Below are positions 35,613 to 48,399 of a DNA stretch of 64,000 nt, piece after piece. The position numbers and the translations under genes were made by a program. Location: NCBI RefSeq assembly GCF_029168945.1, contig NC_083603.1, positions 52,524,406 to 52,588,405 of the forward strand, written 5' to 3'. The notes under the pieces are model-generated. The model worked only from the letters and a program-made list of their open reading frames with translations. It had not been told where the DNA came from and searched no databases. Positions within the stretch are counted from its first letter, which is position 1. Each line of letters opens with the position of its first letter. This DNA is from Cannabis sativa. Its lineage: Eukaryota; Streptophyta; Magnoliopsida; Rosales; Cannabaceae.

Positions 35613-37154
35613 TTACTCTTTTCGAAAATCCTGGAGATTTTGCAGCATCAGAAACTGCTCTTCTTTGCGACGGCCGTGAAAGCTATTACGGCGAGACTTT
35701 GTAGCCTCAGAGTGATTCGTTGGAACACTAGATTTTACAAACTTCGTGACTCCAGAACTTTCCATTCCATTTGAACCAAGGCCTACGAAACCTCTTTGAC
35801 CTGCATTCTGAGCTTTTTCAAAAATAGAAGATCCAGGGTTAAGCATTTGAACATTTTTCTTAAAATTTTCAAGTTCCTTCTTTAAGAGAGTGATTTTTTC
35901 ATCTTTATCACAAGAACTTGTCTCATACTCTTTTATTTTCAATTCACACATTTCAATCTGATGAGACAATTTTTTATTCAATTTATTCAACTCTCTATTT
36001 TCAGAAGCAACCTGAATCCATTTTTCGTACATGACTTTGTATGATTCAGCAAGAGACTCTTGTTCCTCTTGTTCGGTGGTATTATTCAGACATACCAATC
36101 TAGCTTTCACCTGTGAATCACACAACACATTAGACATAACAGAGGTTAGGGCAACATTTTTAGAATTATCTTCATCACTTTCGGTTTCATCATCACTCCA
36201 AGTGATATTGAAACTTTTCTTATTCTTTTTCAAAGTGTTTGCAGACTTAGCTTGAATATGCCCAAAACCTTCACATTCCCTGCACTGAATTCCCTTTTTG
36301 TTAGAAACAGATGGTTTAATAAAAGTATTACCTTTTGAACCTTTTGAAATATTCTTTTTATTTCCCATCTTTTTCATATATTTCTGAAAATTCTTAGTTA
36401 ATACAGCAATCTCATCATCATATTCACTATCAAAATTTTCATTATCAGCAACTTTCAAAGCAATACTTTTACCTTTATCAGCAATGGATTTGGGTTTGTC
36501 CTTTTGTTTAATCTGTTGATTTAATTCAAAAGTACGTAAGGAACCCATCAATTCTTCCACCTTCATAGTGCTAAAATCTTTAGCTTCCTCCATTGCCAAA
36601 AGTTTAGTATCAAACCTTTCTGGAAGTACTCTAACAATTTTTCTTACAAGAACAGAATCATCAAGCTTTTCTCCAAGAGCAAAATATTCATTAGCAATGT
36701 CAGATAATTTTTCATAAAATTCAGTTAAAGTTTCATTATCAGACATTCTAAGCTCATCAAATTTAGTTTGAAGCATGATAAATCTAGATCTTTTCACATC
36801 AGAAGTTCCTTCAAACTGAGTTTGAAGGATCTCCGAAGCTTCCTTAGCAGAAACACAAGATGATATAAGTTTAATGTAACCCTCACCTACACCATTAAAG
36901 ATAGCATGCAAGGCTTTGCTATTGTAGGCAAAAAGTTTATCATCTTCAATAGACCATTCCAGTTCAGATTTTATAGTAGTATTACCTGAAGAATCTGTCT
37001 CAACTGGAAGAGACCAACCTGAAAGAACCATTCTCCAAGCTTTCTCATCTTGAGATTTGGTGAAGGCCCTCATTCTAACTTTCCAATAAGGATAGTTAGA
37101 GTCATTAAGCAACGGTGGTCTAGAAATAGAACTTCCTTCTGTAAAAAATGACAT
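35613..37154 (-). CDS. Element E gag
   Basis: 513 codons from a good ATG at 37154 (MSFFTEGSSISRPPLL). The gag capsid region is recognised by YPYWKVRMRAF, then FEGTSDVKRSRFIMLQTKFD and LTEFYEKLSDIANEYFALGE. A knuckle CRECEGFGHIQAKS follows at about codon 292, in which the fourth zinc ligand, normally Cys, is Ser. The C-terminal half is charged and heptad-rich (NRELNKLNKKLSHQIEMCE), predicting a coiled coil, as in Sirevirus gags. The frame ends at 35613 through a one-base shift near 35660; the correct frame leads into pol. Confidence 0.9.
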   Translation of the reverse strand: MSFFTEGSSISRPPLLNDSNYPYWKVRMRAFTKSQDEKAWRMVLSGWSLPVETDSSGNTTIKSELEWSIEDDKLFAYNSKALHAIFNGVGEGYIKLISSCVSAKEASEILQTQFEGTSDVKRSRFIMLQTKFDELRMSDNETLTEFYEKLSDIANEYFALGEKLDDSVLVRKIVRVLPERFDTKLLAMEEAKDFSTMKVEELMGSLRTFELNQQIKQKDKPKSIADKGKSIALKVADNENFDSEYDDEIAVLTKNFQKYMKKMGNKKNISKGSKGNTFIKPSVSNKKGIQCRECEGFGHIQAKSANTLKKNKKSFNITWSDDETESDEDNSKNVALTSVMSNVLCDSQVKARLVCLNNTTEQEEQESLAESYKVMYEKWIQVASENRELNKLNKKLSHQIEMCELKIKEYETSSCDKDEKITLLKKELENFKKNVQMLNPGSSIFEKAQNAGQRGFVGLGSNGMESSGVTKFVKSSVPTNHSEATKSRRNSFHGRRKEEQFLMLQNLQDFRKE

Positions 37155-37200
37155 TTTAACACAAAAACGTTATAGGACCACACTAAGAGTTTAGTGTCCC

Positions 37201-37212
37201 GCTCTGATACCA
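37201..37212 (-). other. Element E primer-binding site (initiator tRNA-Met)
   Basis: Minus strand TGGTATCAGAGC, two bases inside the 5' LTR start at 37215. Confidence 0.9.
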
Positions 37213-37214
37213 AT

Positions 37215-37370
37215 TGAAAAACCGTGTTTTTGCAAATGTCAGTTGTATATAAGAAAATATAAAAACTGTAATCGTTTGCAGCAGCAGAAAGTAATTCTGC
37301 TACAGCAAAACAGAACAGGCAGAATATAAAATATTTGCAGAAAAATAAATAACTTGACACAAGAGATTTA
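37215..37370 (-). repeat. Element E 5' LTR, part 1
   Basis: Matches 29262-29417 of the 3' LTR with few changes. Broken at 37370 by element D; the last five bases (37366-37370, ATTTA) are D's target-site copy. Confidence 0.93.
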
Positions 37371-39253
37371 TGTTGGGTTTTATGCCCTAAATAAAACTCA
37401 TTTCAATATAATCAGATTTACTTATTAATATAGATCAGAAATAACATTTAATGTTGCATGGTTCACATGATTTATTTCATGATTATATGTACATAATGTA
37501 TAAATTCATCTGAAACCCTTTTCACATACTTGATCCTGTTTATTGTGCCGTCAACACATTGGAAAGTAAACATGACTATGTGAATAAAGTTTCCTAGATT
37601 TATCAGACACAGGGTTTTACTGATATGATAATCTACAACAGAGTTTACTTGTATTTGGAGAAATACTATGTTCTTTCCAGAACATTGGTTAAAGTAAAGC
37701 TCAGGTTGGATGCATGGAGTATGCATCGGAAGGGACCGATATTGAACTTTGACTTAGATTTATTAAACTTACCGTAATATCTATTCAAGTCAATATCGCC
37801 TAAGTTGATCCTAGATCAAATGATCTTAATCCTGATATGATTAGGCTCAATCTTGAAAGGCTATTCGTGTTCTTTGATTTGTTAGTTAAGCCTACTTTTA
37901 GGTCAGGGTGATACGTACATTTTGGGAACACGGTAGTGCAATTGAGTGGGAGCGCTAGCATAAACATGGAATCTATAGCTTCTATCTGGCAAATAGTAAG
38001 CAAAGGATGATCTCCTTCGAGCTTGACCAAACGAACATAAATGGTGGAGTACTCATTTCACATAAGCTGAAATATCATTTATACGGGGTCAAGTGTTTTA
38101 AGGAATAAATACATTGTAGGGTGTAACGGTAATTTAATCCCTTTACAGTGTAGATCATTCATATAGAGGATCATTGATCACATTAGGATTATAACAATGG
38201 ATAACTAATGATGTGTCTATATGGTGGAACATATAGAGCATTCTATATACTGAGAGTGCAATTCTAAGTTCTATGCGTGGATTCAACGAAGAATTAATAA
38301 GTTAGTGAATTTTAGTGCTAAATTCTTGATCTACTTATTGGAAGCTCGGTTATATAGACCCATGGTCCCCCCACTAGTTGAGATAATATTGCTTGTAAGA
38401 CTCATGTAATTGGTTTTGATTAATCAATTATAATTCACGAATTAGACTATGTCTATTTGTGAAATTTTCACTAAGTAAGGGCGAAATTGTAAAGAAAGAG
38501 TATATAGGGGCATATTTGTTAATTATGATACTTTGTATGGTTCAATTAATAAATATGATAAATGACAATATTATTTAATAATTATTTATAGTTATTAAAT
38601 AGTTAGAATTGGCATTTAAATGATTGAATTAGGAAATTGGCATTTTTGAGAAAATCAGATACAAAAAGTGGTAAAATTGCAAAATTGTAAAAATAAGGCC
38701 CAGTCCACCTAGCCTAGGGCCGGCCACTTATGTCATCTTTTTTAAATGATTTTTTCATTATTTTAATGCCATATAATTCAAATCAAGCCCTAGAGGAATG
38801 CTATAAATAGATAGTGAAGGCTTCAGAAAAATTACACACTTTCTGAATCAGAAAAACCTGAGCCTCCACTCTCTTCTCTAGCCGCCACTCTCTCTCTCTT
38901 TTCTTCCTCAATATTTCGAACCTCTCTTAGTGATTAGAGTAGTGCCCACACACATCAAGTGATACCTCAATCATAGTGAGGAAGATCGTGAAGAAAGATC
39001 ATCAGCAAAGGAGATTCAACATCAAAGATTCAGAGAAAGAGATCCAGGTTCAGATATTGATAATGCTCTGCTACAGAAAGGAATCAAGGGCTAGATATCT
39101 GAACGGAAGGAGTCATATTATTCCGCTGCACCCAATGTAAGGTTTCCTAAACTTTATATGTGTTTATTTCATCGTTTTAGAAAGTTCTTATTTAGGATGT
39201 TAATAAACATACTTGTGAGTAGATCTAAGATCCTGGTAAAATAAATTCCAACA
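37371..39253 (+). repeat. Element D 5' LTR
   Basis: Begins TGTTGGGTTTTATGCCC and ends CCAACA. The first ~130 bp of U3 differ from B/C; the rest is nearly the same. Confidence 0.95.
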
Positions 39254-39255
39254 AC

Positions 39256-39268
39256 TGGCCTCAGAGCC
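39256..39268 (+). other. Element D primer-binding site
   Basis: TGGCCTCAGAGCC, two bases from the LTR; shared variant of the initiator-tRNA-Met site. Confidence 0.7.
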
Positions 39269-42200
39269 AAGGTAATTGATTTACTTGCAAGAAATTTGGA
39301 CTTTAAAACGATTGTTTGTATGCTCTTTGGATGGTATCATGTTGTATTGAGTGTTATTTGATGATTGATTGATGTTTGTGAAATTTTCGTGAAAAATAAT
39401 TGTGATTTCGTTTCTGGAATTATTTTTATTGGATAGTATGGAAAAAATTAAGCAAGTTAGCCTTTTACAGAACTCAATTTGGATTTTATTTGAATTAGTT
39501 ATGATTTTTTGAAGATTTGACAAAATCGGAAATTTGTCTTGATAGTTTCGCACGATCATGCAGAACTGTCCGTACAGTTTCGGATTTTTTCCTTTTTTCT
39601 TCAATTTTTCATACTTTTTCATGGAATTAACTTCCAATTTTTTGTATGGTTTTGTATATATACTATTACTATTCCTAATTCAATTCTAATTATCATTTTG
39701 AATTAATTTAATTTTTTTTAAATTAATTCAAGATATTAGTGTAATTTGAATTCGAATAGAATTAGTATTTATCTTTTTGCTTAAAAATCTATCTTATTTT
39801 AAAATTTGATTATATCTTATCTTATTTTAAATTTAAAAATAAGATATTTATAATTATGTAATTTTTAAATGATATAAGATATTTTGCTAATTTTTTTAAA
39901 TTTTGTTATTTTATTTATTTAAATTAAATTTAAAATTTGAAAAAGATATTTATTTATCTTTTCTAATTTTTTATTTAATTTTTATTTATAAAATAACATT
40001 TAAAATTTAAAAGTAGTTAGCAAATTTTTTTTGAAATGATATTTAGGTTGGTTGAAACCTAATTTTTCAAAAATTGTAGGTTTAATTTTAAATTTTAATT
40101 TTTTTTAAAAAAAAAAAAAAAAAAAAATTTCGAATTTTTCAAATTTTTTTTAAATTTTTCGAAAAATTATTTTTTTTATTTAATTAATTATTTTCGAAAT
40201 TAAATATTTAATTTAAAATTAAATAAATCCTACATCCAACTATCCAACTAACCTTGTTGCAGGAGTATGTGTTTTAGCTTATGTGTAAGTTTTTAAAACC
40301 TATTATTACTTGATTGCAAATAGCCATGGTTAACTTTTTGCCAGATCTAATGATCTGATGGCTCCCTTGGTCAAGTTAATAATTTGTAACAGGTAAATTT
40401 TACAATCTTCTTTCATCTGTGTATGACCTAGCAACATGATAGGACCCATCCAAAGTGTGCTTGTGTGAGCCTATGTGTTTAATTTTATTATAGATGCATA
40501 TAGGTTAATGTTGCTAAATAAAATGTCATAGTCATTGATAGATTTTATTTAGGCCCATTTAGTTTTGGGCTTATTCAATTAATAACAATTGTTCTTATTA
40601 AGGTTAAATTCCTCTCTTTTGGGCCTTGTGTGAGAGTTGGGAGCAATAGAAGTGGGTACGACATACTGAACCCAGCACCCCCTCACACAAACCACCCCAA
40701 TTGTGAAGGCCCATTTGCACGATTTGAATGACGTACTAGGTTAATTAAACTAGTTTAACCTAATAAAATTGATTAGCAACATAATTAATTTCATTTATTT
40801 TGAAATTAATTTAAGAAAAATATAGTTTAAGGAATTTTATATTCTAAGCTAAACTATATGTATTTTCTTGTATTTAATTAAATATAGAATTATAACCATC
40901 TAGATTCTTTACGGAACTTAATTTAAATTTTTCATTAAATATTCCTATTTAAGTTGATATTTAGTTATCTTCAACTAACCAACTTAAATCTGAATATCTT
41001 TTGAATTCAAAATTTCAAAATTAAGTTGAGGAATTTTAGGCATTGGTTATTAAGATTCTTTAGATATTTTTTTAAGTTAATATCTTTTCAAATATTAACT
41101 TAAAATGGAATATTTTCAAATTAAGTGGTTACAACTTAATTTTTGATATTTAATTAAATTTAAATTTGAAAATATTTAAGTTCTAGATTTTTCTAGTACA
41201 ACTTAAATTAGATATTTTTTCAAATTTTGTGGAAAAGATACTTAGTCAAATAAGATATTTTCTAGATAGTTATATATAGACTACTTATTATTTCTAATAT
41301 TAAATAGGAAAATATTATAAATTGTGAAATTAATTATTTATTAATTAATTTTGGTACAATTTATTTTAAATATATTTTTTCCTAGTATTAAACTAGAGAT
41401 TAATAATTAAGCCTTCTCTACACTTAATTATTTATTTCTTGAATTTAATACATTTAATTAATTTGAAAATTAAATATCTAAGTTGATTTTTATCATCATA
41501 CTTAAATATTTCTTTTTCATGACATTTAATTAAATAGAAAATTATTTTTAGTTGAAATTTATTTTTTTCAACTAAATTTAAATAATTTTCAAAATATATT
41601 TTTTCTTTATTTTATTAATCAATTTTCGAAATTGTATTTCTTAAATGCTAGAATTTCGAATTTTATCTTGAAAAATAGATTAAGTTGTAAATTAATTATT
41701 TTAATTAATTCTTGGATCAACTTAAATCAATGATTTTTTCATTTATTGATTAATTTAAAATAAATTGAATTAAAGTATATTATTAGAAATAGAATTAATT
41801 AGTCAAAGGAAAATCTAGATAGGTGATATTTTTGCTTGAAGTATTTTTCTAGTGTATTTAATTAAATAGAAAATTAATATTTAAGTTGATTTTCATCATC
41901 ATACTTAAATATTTGTAATTTTTCTTATATATTTAATTAAATAGGAAAATTATATTTTTTGTTGTAAATTAATTTTATTAATTAATTTTGGGCCAACATT
42001 AAATTAGAATAATTTTTCCAGGATTTATTTTTTATTTTAATATGCATTTTTCGAAAATTGTATTCTTATATACTTTAATTTTTCGAAATGCAATATATAT
42101 TTATAGAAAATTAAATTTGAGTTGTAAATTAATTTAAATTAATTTTGTAACAACTTAAATATTTTTTTCTAAATATTTATTGGAAATTATTACTAAGATG

Positions 42201-42900
42201 GAAATAATTCATGTTATTTTCATATCCATCTAAGTAAAATTTATAAATATTAAATTAAAATTTATATTTAGAATTTTTCATTCTAAATTGGAAATTTTAA
42301 ATAAATAAATATATATTTAAAATAAATAGAATAAATAAAGAGAATAAAAGAAAATACAACTCTTTTTAAATAATGAGCTTTATTATCAAGAGACATTCGA
42401 TCTCCATTGTGGGTTTTACACCGCGTTTGTTTTAGTGAGTAATCCTCCCTAATGGAGGAACGTTCATTAGCAATTTCGCACCGTTTAACCTCGCATGATA
42501 AGTAGTTTGTAAGTGTTTTGTATGGTATGGATCACCCTAATGGTGGCGACCATACTTGACTTGCAAATTATGAAACAATGGTGGAAGCTCATAAGATAGA
42601 ATTGCCTTGACTCTCGCCTAAACGGGACAACGCCTGAATTCCAATCTTGATCGAATAAAAGGTTGCTAGAATGTTTAACATTTTAGACGAGTGACAACTC
42701 TATTCAATGAATGGTAGCTTTGACTCTCGCCTAAACGGGACAACGATATCGGTTTGTTGAAAACCTTGGAAATTATTTAGGATTGTAAGTTTTAGTATTT
42801 TCACGTGTCATTCCTACTTGCTATATGCTTATAATTTACGAATTGTGTATGAATTTATATTGAACCATGTTATTTTATGTTATTAAGTTGTAGTTTAATT
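39269..42900 (+). other. Element D untranslated leader
   Basis: AT-rich and non-coding. Holds the GC-rich island at about 40612-40735 and two copies of CTCTCGCCTAAACGGGACAA at about 42611 and 42724. A degenerate third copy may be at 43106-43135. Confidence 0.8.
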
Positions 42901-43850
42901 TCGAATCTTCATTGTTGGTCTAACTTGGCTTGTTTATCTAATGAGATAAATCCCTAGTGGATTTTCACCATTAGACATACATAATAGTGTTAGATCTCGA
43001 AAGATAAATATTGTATATGCGACATCTAGCTGTTCATCCATTGATGACACCTTAGACTAGTATTTTTACGATATGAAACAAGAAGATTATATAAATAAGA
43101 TTACTTTGACTTTCGCTAATCGAAGCATCGTTGGATTCTTATTTTAAACGAAATTATCCTAATTCCTCTTAGCTTATTCATTTCGAATTAGCTTTCAAAA
43201 CATATCATTGGATGAATGGTCTATAAATCATTTCATGTCATTTTATATGACGCATATGATTATAATCCCGAAATTCTATTCCCAATTGATATAAATCCTC
43301 AATCTTAGAAATCTCCTACTTGTATGGGCAAATCTGACTTAGAGTTTGTATTAGTAGTGGTGGTCCAAGAAAGAATTACTCATTAAATTTGGTTGAATTT
43401 AAGTCTTTGACTTTAATTTTAGAATCCAAATAGAAATTTTCTTAAATTTCTAATTCCAGAATACAATACAGTTACACTTTCTCAAGTGTTTAATATCCAT
43501 TTTTTATTAATGGATTAAAACTGTATGGAATGTGAGTTAAGTATTCTGTGACCAGGATCCACTTGAAGTATTCTAAGAACTCTTTGATGTAACTAAACCT
43601 ATGTCATCATAGACACTACCACATTTTCTTAATCTATGGCATTTGTATCTTGTTCATAGTGGTTTTGACAAGATCAATCTCTGCAAAGAGTTAATATGCC
43701 TATATCCACTGAAAGTAGTTCATCTCATTCGCAGATGGATGTACATTCAGGGGTGGATATGAGTTTTTTCGTTGTATTCTTAAAACGATAACTCTAGATT
43801 ATATCTTATGCAAAGAAATTTGAAATGTTTGAAAAATTTCATCAATTTCT
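42901..43850 (+). pseudogene. Element D decayed gag/pol (left of C)
   Basis: No open frame. 43600-43850 still aligns by eye with the pre-integrase and integrase start of C (CTTAATCTATGGCATTTGTA against CTTATCTATGGCATTTACG, and GAAATGTTTGAAAAATTTCA against GAAACGTTTGAAAAGTTTCA). Confidence 0.7.
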
Positions 43851-45742
43851 TGTTAGGTTTTATGCCCTAAATAAAACTCCATTTCAATGTAATCTATTTT
43901 ATTCAACATCAATAAAGAAACAGAAGTATTTTTCATTCATTTGTGTATGTTTTGGTTCACTTTATCAATTGCTTGTCTAATTGATTTATAAATTCATCTT
44001 AAACCCTTTTCACATACTTGATCATGTTTATTGTGCTGTCATCACATTGGAAAGTAAACATGACTATGTGAATAAAGTTTCCTAGATTTATCAGACACAG
44101 GGTTTTACTGATATGATAATCTACAACAAGAGTTTACTTGTATTTGGAGAAATACTATGTTCTTTCCAGAACATTGGTTAAAGTAAAGCTCAGGTTGGAT
44201 GCATGGAGTATGCATCGGAAGGGACCGATATTGAACTTTGAATTAGATTTAATTAAAGTTACTGTAAAATCTATTCAAGTCAATATCGCCAAGTTGATCC
44301 TAGATCAAATGATCTTAATCCTGTTATGATTAGGCTCAATCTTGAAAGGCTATTCGTGTTCTTTGATTTGTTAGTTAAGCCTACTTTTAGGTCAGGGTGA
44401 TACGTACATTTTGGGAACACGGTAGTGCAATTGAGTGGGAGCGCTAGCATAAACATGGAATCTATAGCTTCTATCTGGCAAATAGTAAGCAAAGGATGAT
44501 TTCCTTCGAGCTTGGCCAAACGAAAATAAATGGTGGAGATCTCATTTCACATAAGCTGAAATATCATTTATACGGGGTCAAGTGTTTTAAGGATAAAATA
44601 CATGGTAGGGTGTTACGGTAATTTAATCCCTTTACTATGTAGATCATTCATATAGAGGATCATTGATCAAATTAGGATTATAACAATGGATAACTAATGA
44701 TGTGTCTATATGGTGGAACATATAGAGCATTCTATATACTGAGAGTGCAATTCTAAGTTCTATGCGTGGATTCAACGAAGAATTAATAAGTTAGTGAATT
44801 TTAGTGCTAAATTCTTGATCTACTTATTGGAAGCTCGATTATATAGACCCATGGTCCCCCCACTAGTTGAGATAATATTGCTTGTAAGACTCATGTAATT
44901 GGTTTTGATTAATCAATTATAATTCACAAATTAGACTATGTCTATTTGTGAAATTTTCACTAAGTAAGGGCGAAATTGTAAAGAAAGAGTTAACAGGGGC
45001 ATATTTGTTAATTGTGATACTTTGTATGGTGCAATTAATAAATATGATAAATGACAATATTATTTAATAATTATTTATAGTTATTAAATAGTTAGAATTG
45101 GCATTTAAATGATTGAATTAGGAAATTGGCATTTTTGAGAAAATCAGATACAAAAGTGGTAAAATTGCAAAATTGCAAAAATCAAGGCCCAGTCCACCTA
45201 GCCTAGGGCCGGCCACTTATGTTATCTTTTTTAAATGATTTTTTCATTATTTTAATGCCATATAATTCAAATCAAACCCTAGAAGGAATGCTATAAATAG
45301 ATAGTGAAGGCTTCAGGAAAATTACACTTTCTGAATCAGAAAAACCTGAGCCTCCACTCTCTTCTCTAGCCGCCACTCTCTCTCTCTTTTCTTCCTCAAA
45401 ATTTCGAACCTCTCTTAGTGATTAGAGTAGTGCCCACACACATCAAGCAATACCTCAATCATAGTGAGGAAGATTGTGAAGAAAGATCAACAGCAAAGGA
45501 GATTCAGCATCAAGGATTCAGAGAAGAAGATCCAGGTTCAGATCTTGATAATACTCGCTACGAGAAAGGAATCAAGGGTTAGAGATCTGAACGGAAGGAG
45601 TCATTATAATTCCGCTGCACCCAATGTAAGGTTTCTTAAACTTTATATGTGTTTAATTTATCGTTTTAGAAAGTTCATATTTAGGATGTTAATAAACATA
45701 CTTGTGAGTAGATCTAAGATCCTGGTAAAATAATATCCAACA
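43851..45742 (+). repeat. Element C 5' LTR
   Basis: Begins TGTTAGGTTTTATGCCC and ends ATCCAACA. Compared with the 3' LTR, differences lie almost only at CAG/CTG sites. Confidence 0.95.
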
Positions 45743-45744
45743 AC

Positions 45745-45757
45745 TGGCCTCAGAGCC
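45745..45757 (+). other. Element C primer-binding site
   Basis: TGGCCTCAGAGCC, two bases after the LTR. Confidence 0.7.
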
Positions 45758-48399
45758 ATGGTAATTGATTTACTTACATGAAATTTGGACTTTAAAACGA
45801 TTGTTTGTATGTTCTTTGGATGGTATCATGTTGTATTGAGTGTTATTTGATGAATGATTGATGTTTGTTAAATTTTCGTGATAAATAATTGTGATTTCGA
45901 TTCTATAATTATTTTTATTGGATAGTATGGAAAAAATTAAGCAAGTTAGCCTTTTACAGAACTCAATTTGGATTTTATTTGAATTAGTTATGATTTTTGA
46001 AGATTTGACAAAATCGGAAATTTGTCTTGATATTTTCTGCGATCGCAGAACTGTCCGTACAGTTTCGGTTTTTTCCCTTTTTCTTCAATTTTTCATACTT
46101 TTTCATGGAATTAACTTCCAAATTTTTGTATGGTTTTGTATATATACTAATACTATTCCTAATTCAATTCTAATTATCATTTTGAATTAATTTTATTTTT
46201 TTTTAAATTAATTCAAGATATTAGTGTAATTTGAATTCGAATAAAATTAGTATTTATCTTTTTGCTTAAAAACCTATCTTATTTTTAAATTTGATTATAT
46301 TTTTTTAAATTTAAGGTCAGATTTTATAAATATTTTAAAAGATATTTTGACCTTATTTAAAATAAGATATTTATAATCATGTAATTTTAAATAGATATAA
46401 GATAAAAAGTAGGTTTAATTTTTTAAATTTTCGAAATTTATTTTTTTTTAATTCCGAAATTATTTTTTTCGAATATTAAATTTTTATTTAATTATTTATT
46501 TATTCGAAATTTATTATTTAAAAAAAAAAAAAAAAAAAAAAATTAAATAAATCCTACTTCCAACTATCCATTAACCCCTGTTGCAGGAGTATGTGTTTTA
46601 ACTTATGTGTAAGTTTTCAAAACCTATTATTACTTGATTGCAAATAGCCATGGTTACCTTTTGCCAGATCTAATGATCTGATGGCTCCCTTGGTCAAGAT
46701 AATAATTTGTAACAGGTATAATTTACAATCTTCTTTCATCTGTGTATGACCTAGCAACATGATAGGACCCATCCAAAGTGTGCCTGTGTGAGCCTATGTG
46801 TTTAATTTTATTATAGATGCATATAGGTTAATGTTGCTAAAATAAATTATCATAATTATTGATAGGATTTATTTAGGCCCATTTAGCTTTTGGGCTATTC
46901 AATTAATAACGAGTTGTTCTTATTAAGGTTAAATTCCTCTCTTTTGGGCCTTGTGTGAGAGTTGGGAGCCATAGAAGTGGGTACGACATACTGAACCCAG
47001 CACCCCCTCACACAAACTACCCCAATTGTGAAGGCCCATTTGCCTGATTTGAATGACTGTACTAGGGTTAATTACACTAGTTTAACCTAATTAAAATTGA
47101 ATTAGCAACATAATTAATTTCATTTATTTTGAAATTAATTTAGAAAATCATAGTTTAAAGAATTTAATATTCTAAGCTAAACTATATGTATTTTCTTGTA
47201 TTTAATTAAATATAGAATTATAACTATCTAGATTCTTTCTGGAACTTATTTTAAATTTTTCATTAAATATTCCTATTTAAGTTGATATTTAGTTATACAT
47301 AACTAACCAACTTAAATCTGAATATCTTTTGAATTCAAAATTTTAAATTAAGTTGAGGAATTTTAGGAATTGGTTATTAAGATTCTTTAGATATTTTTTT
47401 AAGTTGATATTTTTCAAATATTAACTTAAAATGGAATATCTTAGATATTTTTAGGTTAATATCTTTTTTTGAATATTTAACTTAAAATATCTACAAAATT
47501 AAGTGGTTACAACTTAATTTTGAATTTAATTAAATCTGATTTGAAAGATATTTAAGTTGATTTTTTAGATTCTTTCTAAAACAACTTAAACAAGATATTT
47601 TCAAATTTGTTCCATTTAAAATTCAAATTTTTGAATTTAATTAATAATTGAAAATTAATTAAAGTTGATTTTTTATTTAAATCAATTTTAATTTTTAATT
47701 TTTCATTATTATATTATGGAACTTATTCGATATTTATTTGAATTTATTTTTCAAATTTAAATAATAATTGAAAATTAATTAAAGTTGATTTTAATTAAAC
47801 CAACTTTAATTTGTAATTTTTCATTATTATAATATCGAATATTATGATTATACAAAATACATATATATATTTTTTTAAATAATGAGCTTTTAATCAAGAG
47901 ACATTCGATCTCCATTGTGGGTTTTACACCGTGTTTGTTTTAGTGAGTAATCCTCCCTAATGGAGGAACGTTCATTAGCAATTTCGCACCGTTTAACCTC
48001 GCATGATAAGTAGTTTGTAAGTGTTTTGTATGGTATAGATCACCCTAATGGTGGCGACCATACTTGACTTGCAAGTTATGAAACAATGGTGGAAGCTCAT
48101 AAGATAGAATTGCCTTGACTCTCGCCTAAACGGGACAACGCTGAATTCAAATCTTGATCGAATAAAAGGTTGCTAGAATGTTTATCATTTTAGATGAGGT
48201 GACAACTCTATTCAATGAATGATGCTTTGACTCTCGCCTAAACGGGACAACGTGTCGGTTGTTGAAATACCTTGGAAAATAAACTATGTTAGATTTAGTA
48301 TTTCTATAACATATGTAATTACTTGCTATTTTCTAAATTGTGTATGAATTTATGAGCCAAAACCTTACTTCTGTTTTATTGATGTGTTGTAGTGTCATT
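45758..48399 (+). other. Element C untranslated leader
   Basis: About 2.6 kb, AT-rich. Contains the inverted repeat AGATC-TAAT-GATCT near 46666-46680, the GC-rich island at about 46935-47045, and two copies of CTCTCGCCTAAACGGGACAA at about 48119 and 48233. Confidence 0.8.

Noticed and set aside
39269..42900. Search for hidden genes in the 2.6-3.6 kb leaders of B, C, D and F
   Set aside because: Only chance frames were seen; conserved blocks are non-coding.
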